From Limnomonas spitsbergensis (lineage: Eukaryota; Chlorophyta; Chlorophyceae; Chlamydomonadales), in contig JAYJMM010000034.1 of NCBI GenBank assembly GCA_037349105.1, positions 3,038,001 to 3,102,000 of the forward strand: 64,000 bases of DNA, read 5' to 3'. The notes beneath the pieces were generated by a model. The model ran no database searches, was not told the origin of the DNA, and was given only the letters and a program-made list of their open reading frames with translations. Both the position numbers and the translations under genes were made by a program. Shown piece after piece: positions 49,901 through 59,328 of this stretch; within the stretch, counting starts at the first letter, position 1; each line of letters opens with the position of its first letter.

Positions 49901-52900
49901 CCATTCATGAGCAACAATGAAGAGAAGGACCTGGTGAGACCCGCTTAGGGTGTAGCCCTAAACCTTAATCCCTTAACCCCATAATCAAGAGAAGCACCTG
50001 GTGGGACGTGTCAGAGGTCCATCCTAAACCTTCACCCCTGAACTCAGCAGGGCCTGGTAAGACCCGCTAAGGGTCTAGCCCTAAAACCTTGACCCAACAA
50101 TCAAGAGAAGCATCTGGTGAAACTCGCTTAGGGTCTAGCCTAAACCTTAACACCTTAACCCTTCACCCCATAATCAGGAGAAGCACCTGGTGAGTCTGGC
50201 TGGGCCAGGCAGACTCACGGGGAAACAATCTGGCTTGAAGGGATGTGGATAGTGTCTTTTTTTTGGCTTAAAGTTTGCTTTAACTTGAGCAGGCCGCCAT
50301 AGGCCCAATTAGGACCAAACCTGGACTGGCCTGCGATTGGCGACCAAAGCAGCAAGGTTGGCAACAAACGGGGTCAGTGGCCGGACAGTAGCTGACATGT
50401 AGCTTACACACGGGAAAAAACAAAATTTGATATGGAGAGACTCACCGCCTGTTCAGAGCTTGCATCGCTGCCAGCCTGCAACATCAGATGTCGGGAGGGG
50501 TATGGAGAAACTTGTTGGGCCGGACAGACCCATGGGTAAAGTATCTGTTTGAGGCATGTGATGAGACTGGCCGGGCTGGAGAGACTCATGGGGAGACAAT
50601 CTGGTCTGGAGGCATATGATGAGACTCGCTGGGCCGGACAGACCTTCGAGGAAGCAATTGGTTTGGAGGGGTATGGAGAGACTCACAGCCTGTGTAGAGC
50701 ATTCACTGCTGTGATACATATGTCTGGTGCCTGATACCATGGACCCTGGGACATCCCTGACCTGGTAACAAGATCAACGGAAAGGCACACGCCATCAATG
50801 GAAAGGCAGGCACACGCCATCAAAGCCAGTCTGTTTCTCTCTGAGGCCGTCTGGCCAGGGTATGTGACGGGTCTCCTGACCAGCCGGTTATCCCACCAGG
50901 GTTTATGATCAGGGTTCCTGACCATCAAGCCATCCCACCAGGGTTTATGACAAAGGTTTCCCACCAGGGTTTGTGACTAAGGGTTCCCACCAGGGTTTGT
51001 GACTAAGGGTTCCCACCAGGGTTTGTGACTTAGGGTTCCCACCAGGGTTTGTGACTAAGGGTTCCCACCAGGGTTTGTGACTAAGGGTTCCCACCAGGGT
51101 TTGTGACTAAGGGTTCCCACCAGGGTTTGTGACTAAGGGTTCCCACCAGGGTTTGTGACTAAGGGTTCCCACCAGGGTTTGTGACTAAGGGTTCCCACCA
51201 GGGTTTGTGACTAAGGGTTCCCACCAGGGTTTGTGACTAAGGGTTCCCACCAGGGTTTGTGACTAAGGGTTCCCACCAGGGTTTGTGACTAAGGGTTCCC
51301 ACCAGGGTTTATGACAAAGGTTTCCCACCAGGGTTTGTGACTAATGATTCCCACCAGGGTTTATGACTGAGGTTTCCCACCAGGGTTTGTGACTAAGGAT
51401 TCCCACCAGGGTTTGTGACTAAGGGTTCCCACCAGGGTTTGTGACTACGGATTCCCACCAGGGTTTGTGACTAAGGGTTCCCACCAGGGTTTGTGACTAA
51501 GGGTTCCCACCAGGGTTTGTGACTAATGGTTCCCACCAGGGTTTGTGACTAAGGATTCCCACCAGGGTTTGTGACTAAGGATTCCCACCAGGGTTTGTGA
51601 CTAAGGGTTCCCACCAGGGTTTGTGACTAAGGATTCCCACCAGGGTTTGTGACTAAGGATTCCCACCAGGGTTTGTGACTAAGGATTCCCACCAGGGTTT
51701 CCAACCCCCAGGGTTTCCAACCAGCAGGGCATCTCACCGGGGTTTCTGACTAGCAGGGTTTTGACCATCAGGGTTTTGACCATCAGGGTTTTGACCATCA
51801 GGGTTTTGACCATCAGGGTTTTGACCATCAGGGTTTTGACCATCAGGGTTTTGACTATCAGGGTTTCTGACCAGCAGGGTTTTGACCTGCCCAGGTTTGG
51901 ACCTGCAGGGACTGAGTTGCCCCTCACTGCCCCTCCTGCAGGTGTTTGTTGACGAGTTCTCATGCATTGGCTGCAGAAACTGTGAGTCAAGGTTTTGGGT
52001 TAGGGTCTTAGGTTTAAAGGCTTTAGGGTTGAGGGTTCTCATGCATTGGCTGCAGAAACTGTGAGTCTAGGCCTCAGATGGACCAACCTGAATAAACCGG
52101 GATGATGTGCTGAGGGCCAGTGTTTATTTTAGTGTGCCTCAGCTACAATTTAAGTACACCACGGTCCACAGCTGTGAGGAGCTGGCACATCAAACCCTGC
52201 TGCTTGGACCACGAGGTGTAGGCCGGGCATGGTTTGGCCCCAATCGGCCCAGTGGTGGCCGCCTGACAGCCTCCTCACGGTGGTTGCCCCGGTCTATTTT
52301 TCAAGACCACACTTTTCGACCCGTACTCTTCTCCCATACATATCGTCGCGTACGGCACCTCAGTAGACAAAAGACCACATTTTTCGACCCGTACAAACCG
52401 ACAGGCAACCGACCAGGTGTCACTGGTGCCATATCGTCGCCACAGCCTCGCAGGGATGTTTCAGCCTCTACAGCGCAGGTGTAGTGGGCTGCTAATAACC
52501 CTCGTTACTCTGTGAGTGGAACCGCGAATGAAAACAGCGAGCCAGCAAGACAGCAAGGTCCAGTCAGGATGGCGAGGTCGGTTGCCGCTGACAGCTGAGT
52601 TTCAAACGTTCACACGTTCACACATCTTCCAATGTCAAAACGCGAGGAATCTGTCGAAATCGTCGTCGTAATCGGGCTTTGCTGTCGAAGTTGCGGGAAT
52701 TTTAAATCAGTATGAAATCTCCTGGCACGCGAGGCGCATTAAGGCCAGCTATTCATCGCAGGTATCCTTTTTATGTCCTCGCAAAAAAAAAATGAGTTCT
52801 AATATAGCGCAACTCAATACCCAGGCCCTCAGTAACACCGCCAATGATGCGAGCGCGATAGAAAGGCTATGCCTGCTGACATACCAGGTTCTGCTGGGTA

Positions 52901-55900
52901 TTTTTTAAGTGCCATTGGAGGTGCAAGGCACTGGTCGAGTACTTGGACTCATTGCCTGACTTATTTTTCGCTCTCAGCATTTATGAGTTTTCGTGGGAAA
53001 GTGGTGAGTGAGTAAAACAAAATGGTAGCTGAGTGAGCCGCAAGGTGAGGTGGGCTGACAGGAGCTTCAAAACTTATTTACCAAATAAAGCACCATGTGA
53101 AGTAAACAAGTTATTTGCGATGAGGCGCCTTAAGTTAGGCGCACACGCGGCCGAGCCTTTTTTAGCAGGGCCCAGAGGTGTAACGTCATTGATTTGCTGA
53201 GGCTGCAGTGGTTTCTAAAACAGCACCTTGGCGAAAAATTCCCGTCTTGTGGATCACCACATGCACACATTGCCACATGGATGAGTGATGGAGGTGATGT
53301 CGAATTGCTAAACAGTGAAATCATTGCTGATGTTCCTGACATGCAGAAGTACCCTGAGTGCAATAATCCATTCTGGCAGCGTGTGTGTAAATTAGGAACG
53401 ACTTGCATGGCGCATGACTGTACCAAACACAACGGTGCATGCAAGAATGATCAAGGCATGTGCACCAAGGGCCTCCCTGAACCTGCTACTAAAAAGGCAT
53501 TTCTTTGTCCTATCATGGATCGTTGGCGGTACCCTCGCCGCTCCACCGCTGACCAGTATATCGTGAATTACCACCCTGGCCTGCATGCTTTATGAGTGGG
53601 GTAGGTATTGCCACCTTAAGAGAGTTCGTGCAAGCGTGTGGTTTGGATCTTATCAAGTACCCACCCCCCCATCATGGTCCCTGATGGTTAGCAACTCCCT
53701 GTTTCATACAAAGTGTTGTTTCATTTTTTTTTAATGCAAGAATGCGAGATCGCGGTGCACGACAGTATCCGACAAATCTTGACTGTAGCCTCAATAACCT
53801 TGATGGTTGGGTTTTCTTTTGTAAACTGTTTATTTGAAAGGAAACTATTCTTAATGAAGCCAACCCTGCAACGCAAAAAAACGTAGTTCCTACCAGGTCG
53901 GAGTCACCAATACAAAGTGCCCCCCCCCATAGCCGTAAATAGAACCGGGGCCTATAGCCACCATTGCACGTGGTGATCTGGCATGCACCAAAGATAATCC
54001 TGCTCAGGGTGCTAGGATTAGGGTTTTAACCCTGATCCCTGAACCCTAAACAATCCATGCTCAGGCTGCCAGGTACAGGACAATGTGCGTAGGGTCTTAT
54101 GCAGTGCAGTGTAGGATATTCAGGTTTTCTACTTAAAGGGGCGGTGGTGGTGAAATCCCACTGTCTACTTTTCCCAAAGGAATCTGCCCCCTCCCCACTG
54201 CTCTCTGCACACAGCTTGACGACCCCCTGTCCCCTGCCCCTTGCCCCCCTGTCCCTGCTCCCCTACCCACTGCTCACTCTATTCTGCCAGTTGTCCCCCA
54301 GCCACCTGCCCCTCTTCCACCCTGCCCACCAGCCCCCTACCCACTGCTCACTGCCACTAGTCCCCCTGCCCACCGCCCGCCGCCCCCCTACACAACAAAG
54401 ACTGTCCCCTGCCCAACGTCCCCCTTCCCTTGTCTCATCCCGTCCCCTGCCCCCTGCTCTCTGTCTCCTGTCCACCTACTCACTGTCCCCATTTCTCCTA
54501 CTAATTTTCTCCTTCCCCCCTTCCCCCTGCTATACCCCCTGTACCTCCGCCCCCTGTCCCCTGTCCCCCTACCCCTGTCCCCTACCCACTGCCCTCCGTC
54601 CCCTGTAAAATTGTCTCCTTGCCACTGATCCACCACCATGCAACCCATCCGGAACGTGCAGGCAATGGCGTCTGCCCTAAGACATTCGCGATGGAGGAGG
54701 ACTGGGGGCGTGCGCGTGTGATGCAGCAACGCGTTGACAACGATGAGAAGCTGCAGGAAGCTATGGACACGTGCCCTGTGTCATGCATTCACTGGTGAGG
54801 ATGCGCAGATCCAAGTCTGGGCGGAGGGGAAACCGGTTCATGACTTCCCTTACTTAAGATTTGCTTGGCCTTTCCCCACAATCTATGTTGTTTGGGTTTG
54901 AGGGATCCTTCAATTACTAGTTATCGTTTGTCGACGCCCGTTCTTAGTCGGATATTAAGAGTTCTTGTCGACATTGTCCAGGAGGGCGGCACGGAAAGAA
55001 AAAAATGACGTATTGATGGAAGGCAATCAAATCTTCGGTAGGGTAAAATGAAAAACAGGTGTCTTCCGGCAGCGTCAGAGGAAAGTGCCTGCCGGCAGCG
55101 TCCTCCGGAAATCAGAAGCGGGAGTATTCCATGCATGGCAAGCTTGCGATAGTCCATTTGCTTGGAACGGAAGGGGGACGGTCATTGCCCTGGCCAGCGC
55201 ATTGTCCTTTGTTTCCCTGTGGCTGACAAGTTGTGAATGCCTTTGCAGGGTCTCTGCTTCACAACTGAGCTTGTTGGAGGCATCCATGGCCCGTATGGAG
55301 CGAGTCGCGGTATGGAGCCTGATGAGCGGTGGAGGGGCCAACATCAACATCTTCATGGTAAGGGCCGTGCCTCTTGCTTTAGTCATAAGGGCCTAGGTAC
55401 ATCTCGCTGGGACAATTTAGGGCCATCATGGCCTATGGCTGGAAGGGAGGGCCTGATGCAGCAGGCCCTTCTGCCTGGTCTGCTGGTCGCTGGCTGGTCC
55501 CCGTTCGGTGAAAATTTGTCACGTGGTGAAGTTTTGTGTGCAGCTTTTACAGTCCATCAGAGCATCACATTTGGTGTATGGGACATGTGCCCGAAAACCG
55601 GTACAGGCACTAAAACAAACTGGTGAGATGGATAAGACAACAGCGTTATATGTCTTTGGTTTACAGAGTTTCAGGGTTCCGAGGGGCGCCAGTCGAGGAA
55701 ACGTGACCTAATTATAAAATACTTGGAAGTACTTCTGATACTGGTGGTTGCTCGGTAGAACTGTTTCCACAGTGCCTGACTCAAACCTGCCCGCCTCGAT
55801 TCCACAGGAAGCCAGCATTGCATGGGAGAAGAGGTACTCCGCCATGCAGACCCGCCGGGATGCCGCCATGGCGGCGGCGCAGTCAACTGCGAGGAGCGGA

Positions 55901-56236
55901 AACGGCGCCGCCCCCGCCGCCGCGCCCGCAGACTTCTGGGAACAGATGTGGAATGCCGCAGCGCCCGTTGGGGCCGCCGGGGGGAGCCGGATGTACGAGC
56001 AGGCGCAACGTGCGAGCAAGGCGGAGCAGCGACAGAGGGAGGGGAGCGGAGGGGCAGATGCGTTGGGACCTAAGGAGGTGCGGGGCATCGCGGCGCTTGC
56101 GGCGCGGGCGGCACGGGCGAGCCGCACGTGGAAGGCGTACCAGGACTTGGTGCGGGTCAAGCGGGCATTCTCGGTGCAGCTGACGGCGACGTCTTCCGCA
56201 TCGTCTGTGGACGAGGAGGACTTGGTGATGAGGTGA
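46988..56236 (+). CDS. Chloroplast J-domain protein with bacterial-type ferredoxin domain (CDJ3/4/5-like), 7 exons
   Basis: This family pairs a DnaJ domain (stimulates Hsp70) with an Fe-S ferredoxin-like domain in plastids. Exons: 46988-47212, 48184-48315, 49832-49933, 51942-51981, 54662-54794, 55249-55357, 55808-56236, in phase, encoding 389 aa. Residues 1 to about 55 are Ser/Arg/Thr-rich (probable transit peptide). The J domain spans about 66-140 (SFYDIIGA, IKRAYYSIMRDSHPD with H96-P-D98, NEIYETLMDPERRNAYD). The ferredoxin motif C161-x2-C164-x2-C167-x3-C171-P spans exons 4 and 5, and a second CPVSCIHW lies at 204-211. Then comes ASMARMERVAVWSLMSG. The last exon is one long Ala/Arg-rich tail. 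Intron 2 has a GC donor (GAG followed by GCGAGT). Which of CDJ3, 4 or 5 it matches I cannot say. Confidence 0.92.
47690..47870 (+). repeat. Tandem unit shared with the 35.2-kb region
   Basis: Three to four copies of GATGCACAATATGGCACAGG plus TTTAGCCTGATTTTG-like sequence lie in intron 1 of the J-protein gene. The unit matches the repeats near 35205-35315. Confidence 0.65.
47929..48183 (+). repeat. Two upstream copies of J-protein exon 2, acceptor side
   Basis: TCCTGCAG followed by GCTCCAGATGCTTGTAGAAA (from 47929) and by GCCCCAGATGCTGACAGCAA (from 48059) copy the start of exon 2 (from 48184) with their own acceptors. The second copy is nearly identical to the exon for about 50 bp and then runs into a TACCTGGCCTAC duplication and a stop. 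Spacing is about 125-130 bp. Confidence 0.85.
48928..49682 (-). repeat. 13-bp minisatellite, about 58 copies, in J-protein intron 2
   Basis: The unit is CCATGATCCCAGG, nearly perfect, with only a few AATTCC or GATTCC variants. Three units (39 bp) encode 13 residues, so all three minus-strand frames stay open (GLGSWPGIMAWDH repeats). These are not genes. Confidence 0.97.
49920..50195 (+). repeat. Copies of the J-protein exon 3 donor junction
   Basis: The exon end GAGAAGGACCTG followed by GTGAGACCCGCTTAGGGT is repeated four more times as GAGAAGCACCTG/GGGCCTG/GAAGCATCTG followed by GTGGGA, GTAAGA, GTGAAA and GTGAGT. Units are about 60 bp and carry CCTAAACCTTAACCC-like telomere-type tracts. Confidence 0.85.
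50285..50410 (+). repeat. SINE-like dispersed repeat copy
   Basis: It contains AGGCCCAATTAGGACCAAAC, CTGGACTGGCCTGCGATTGG and AAAGCAGCAAGG, ending in TAGCTGACATGTAGCTTACA. Confidence 0.65.
50430..50700 (+). repeat. Tandem repeat with GAGACTCGCTGGGCCGGACA
   Basis: Four to five diverged units contain GAGACT, GGGCCGGACAGACC and GGTTTGGAGGGGTATGGAGA. The motif GTGAGTCTGGCTGGGCC at about 50190 links them to the neighbouring exon-edge array. Confidence 0.65.
50945..51712 (+). repeat. 26-bp minisatellite, about 29 copies
   Basis: The unit is AGGGTTTGTGACTAAGGG plus TTCCCACC. Variants such as GATTCCCACC and TATGACAAAGG are clustered toward the end. It lies in intron 3 of the J-protein gene. Confidence 0.97.
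51752..51870 (+). repeat. 15-bp minisatellite, about eight copies
   Basis: GGGTTTTGACCATCA is repeated in tandem. It appears to have been derived from the neighbouring AGGGTTTCTGACCAGC-type unit of the 26-bp array. Confidence 0.93.
51955..52066 (+). repeat. Perfect copy of the J-protein exon 4 donor junction
   Basis: GTTCTCATGCATTGGCTGCA plus GAAACTGTGAGTC occurs at the exon (51956-51988) and again at about 52027-52060. The two are separated by telomere-like GGGTTAGGGTCTTAGGTTTA sequence. The copy includes the donor GTGAGT and three of the ferredoxin cysteine codons' context. Confidence 0.9.
52116..52268 (-). repeat. SINE-like dispersed repeat, complete copy
   Basis: On the minus strand it reads GTCAGGCGGCCACCACTGGG, CCAAACCATGCCCGGCCTAC, CAAGCAGCAGGGTTTGATG, TTAAATTGTAGCTGAGGCAC and ends ACTAAAATAAACACTGGCCC. 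It includes an AATAAA-like signal near its 3' end. Confidence 0.72.
53130..53193 (+). repeat. Solo LINE 3'-end box
   Basis: GGCGCACACGCGGCCGAGCC, then AGCAGGGCCCAGAGGTGTAA and CGTCATTGA lie immediately before the Helitron fragment. Confidence 0.7.
53194..53595 (+). pseudogene. Helitron Rep/helicase N-terminal-like fragment
   Basis: This 133-codon open frame resembles the Helitron_like_N domain found before the Rep and helicase parts of rolling-circle transposons. Matching features are GSPHAHIATWM (family: G-L-P-H-A-H), EIIADVPDMQKYPE (family: AEIPD), CMAHDCTKHNGAC (family: HGPCG...C), MCTKGLPEPATK (family: CxKxFPKxF-T) and a final WRYPRRSTADQYIVNYHPGL (family: YxRR...VVPYNP). It is cut off on both sides, with no downstream helicase, and lies in intron 4 of the J-protein gene. 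The flanking LINE box suggests nested or composite insertion. The identification rests on motif order from memory. Confidence 0.72.
54180..54610 (+). repeat. 430-bp pyrimidine-rich tract
   Basis: C/T-rich sequence (CCCCTGCCCCTTGCCCCCCT-like) ends about 50 bp before the acceptor of J-protein exon 5 at 54662, far longer than a normal polypyrimidine tract. The frames across it are spurious. Confidence 0.85.
55430..55625 (+). repeat. SINE-like fragment followed by solo LINE 3' end
   Basis: TATGGCTGGAAGGGAGGGCC and CAGCAGGCCCTTCTGCCTGG are followed at 55545 by the LINE tail (CAGTCCATCAGAGCATCACA, ATGGGACATGTGCCCGAAAA). Both lie in intron 6 of the J-protein gene. Confidence 0.6.
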
Positions 56237-58149
56237 TGGCCATCAAGACGTGTCGATGACATAACACCTCCGGGCCATGCTGAGAAGGCCCGGCCGCATG
56301 GGCCCTGACTGTCTGGTTGGGAGGAAAAGCAACTTAAGGCAAGAGGAGGAAGGAAAGCAACCATTATACAAGTATTGTGTGATGACTGATGAGCAGGCGT
56401 TCAACATGGGGTGGGCAAGTGATGGTCCTAGCTGATCATGGTAACTGGAATTGAGCTTGCTCATCCCCTACCAGCCCCATTGTGGCCGAGCGTTCAGCAG
56501 GGCCCAGCGGTTATCACCATCCTTACACTGATGAGCACGCAAGGATAGAGGGACTGCTTTCCCTGAATGTGCGTTTGAGTGCGACTGGTCTGCATGTTAG
56601 GTGTGAGATTCTTGCCCAAGTAGGAGTGAGATCCTTGCCCAACTTGGATCCAGGGAGTGCCGTGTGGTGCTTGGAAATGTTGTGTGTGGAACCCTAGCTG
56701 TGTGGTGCAGAGGAGCCAATGACAGTATACCTCTGGGCCCTGCTGCAAAGGCTGGGCTGCGCAGGCGTCCAAGAGGAGCTGGGAGGAAGAAAGTTAGGAG
56801 GGGGAGGAAAGACAGACAGGAACACGAGTAGAGAGAAATTATCAGTGTGTTGCAGAGGGGTGTTATTTAGGGTACTGGTGACGGGAACGATGGGTTGCGC
56901 GGATGCCGCGTTTTCGTTCCTAGCGTTTATTTGGTGGAATAGCTATTGACCTGGACCTCTCAATTCTGAGGCCCCTGGTGCCTGCTTCATCACCTATATG
57001 CAAGGCATGGGCGCATGCCCAGCCTTCACAAAAAAGTACTAGGGCACTCAGGAGGTCCCGCCGGGTGACCCTTTCATATTTCACCTGGACCTTCACTGCT
57101 GGTATTGTAATATTTGAAATTGCGAGTGAGGGCCTTATTGTGGTGTACGACTGAGATTCTAAATTTGATAGGAGATGGGGAGATCTGAGGGATGTGTGCA
57201 GTGTTTCAGGAAGGAGGAGACAAGGAGAGAAAATATGCAAGTTCTCAATGACCGGTATAATTGTGTATGCTGGCGTTATGCGGGGGGGGTTATTTCTTTG
57301 CAGTCTTGGCGCTTTTTTTGGTTCTCCCATGCGTTTGTTAGGGAGGGATAATAGGGTGATATTACTTACTCTTGGCTCTGTTCAAAATGCCTGACCGTGC
57401 GGGTGCTGTATTTTATGGTTGTTGAAGACAGAAGCTTCAAAGACCTCGCATAGACTCAACCCTGTGGGAGTCAACCCGTCGGCAAAAGAGGGCAATCATA
57501 GACTTGTGAGCTGTGTCGATGGTATATACCTCTGGGCCATGCTGAAAAAGGCTCGCCTGCATATGCGTCTAACTGTGTGGTCGGAAAAAGCAGCTACAGG
57601 CTCGAGGAGAAGGGAAAGGAAGAGATGGAAAAGGATCAAACATGCCCTCATTAAAGAACTTTTGGGCTGTGTGTGCAGGTAGCTGGCGAAGAATTTGAAC
57701 TCCTGGGAAACAGGAGCCACAACAGTCTCAACACGGCCAGACTTACTACTAGATAGCGTGTCCCTATCCATAAAAACCAGAGGATAATAAAGAAGGTCAA
57801 TGAGAAACAGAAACAAATGTAGTACACATTGACCAGCCTTAGTTCAGGCACAGTTATGTGTCATACGGCACACCTGCCAAGTATCTTGGCAGACTCAACA
57901 GCTGGCCTTGGCATCCTCCTGAGAGACAAGGTTCTACATCATGAATATATGGCCAGGCCTGGGACGTTTGGATGGCCAGGCCTGGGACCCTGCAGGACAT
58001 GGTGCACAAGAGGGCTTGCTCAAGTGGGTGTCCAACTACAAACTGGGTCATGCCAATGTCACAGAACCACTTGATTTGTAGCGAGAGTAGGTAAGTGGTA
58101 AGTAGACAGCTAACTGATATCCCGAACTGGATCTCATGCATGCTTATGT
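56237..58149. other. Intergenic region; no gene supported
   Basis: At least four solo LINE boxes occur (about 56260, 56480, 56735 and 57530), each with CTCTGGGCCATGCTGAAAAA-like sequence. No exon is recognised. Confidence 0.5.
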
Positions 58150-59300
58150 TTTCTTGTCAATGACGTTACACCTCTGGGCCATGCACAAGAAGGATCGCCT
58201 GCGTGGGCGCCCAACTGTTCAGATGGGAGAAAAGAAAAAATACAAGGAAGAGGGAACACAAGATAAAGGAACAAAAGTAGTAGCCGGGGAGGGAAACAAA
58301 TCCGACGGCATCTGAGCTCCTCTACCTACTAGCCCTCAACAAAGTCTGCAACAGCGTTCACAAAATGACAAAAGCAAGTGCATCCCACCCCTGCCCAGCC
58401 TGGTACAGCTGGTGGAAGTTTGTGGCACCGTTCGGGGGACCTGCCCACCCCCGCTCCTGTAACTTCTCCCTGACACTAGGGTATTGTAAGTAAGCAAGGA
58501 GTGCATCCTCTACATGCTCGCCAGCACCCCTTGACCAATATCTTTGGCAGTAGCGAGCCTCTCGCCGCTGACCGCTGTGTCGTCCTCTTGTGTCAGCCGT
58601 GCTGTTCGCACCAAGCCGCAGTCGCAATTGTGTGCGCACACAAGCACACCCCCTTGTGCTGGTGTAGGTCCTGGCTCGTGTCAGCACAGCGCCCACCGTG
58701 GTCTGAAGCCAGGCGCGGTAGGTCGCTGCAGACCTGTGCTCAATGGTAGGGTCCCTGGGGTACCCCCCGCCGCTTGCGTCCGGCTGCGCCTGCTCGTAGG
58801 CTGCATCAACGAGAGCCAACACCTCTGTGACGGGTAGGCGCTGTAGGTCAGCTGCTGCCTCGCGCAATTTGGGGGCGGCTGCCCCCCCCTCCAGCTCCAC
58901 TAGTGCACCCAACACATCAGAGCATCAGGTGCATCCTCAAGTGCCCTGGCTAACTGCCAGCTGCATATCTGCTGCTATGGCCTCAGCCGTTAGAATGTTG
59001 TCTTGCTGTGCTGTCGGTGCCACCCCTGCATTGTAAAAGCGGACGATATGGGTCCGGCAGTCTCGCTGTAACGGCTGGATCTGCAGGTCTCTCATCATCC
59101 CCCAGCTGGCGGCTGATGCGGGTAGCCCCGCAGCCCGGCGCAAGTGCTGAAGCAGGCTGGACTGCATCTTGATGTGGAGACATAGCCACGGCCGGAGGTG
59201 GCTGGTAGCCCACACCACGTCGCTGTAGTTGGCCGCAGGCCATGCGTAAACAGCTGCCAACCTGATGCATGTTAGTAGATGGTGCGTACCTGTAATGTAT
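58150..59300 (-). mobile_element. 5'-truncated LINE-like retrotransposon, copy 2
   Basis: On the minus strand, about 59290-58400 encodes the same post-RT region as the 12.2-kb copy: NYSDVVWATSHLRP, LLQHLRRAAGLPASAASWG, LPVTEVLALVDAAYEQAQPD and VEDALLAYLQYPSVREKLQE. The frame is broken at least once near 58940. It is followed by the 3' UTR and the box at about 58150-58230. Its 5' edge lies only about 30-40 bp from the ankyrin gene's stop. Confidence 0.68.
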
Positions 59301-59328
59301 CTCTGGCAGTTTGGCCAGCAGTTTCTCA

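Noticed and set aside
50945..51712. Regular 26-bp repeats that resemble a CRISPR array at first sight
   Set aside because: The copies are head to tail with no unique spacers, in a spliced eukaryotic gene.
54099..54608. 169-aa Pro/Leu/Ser-rich plus-strand frame
   Set aside because: It is low-complexity translation of the pyrimidine tract in J-protein intron 4.
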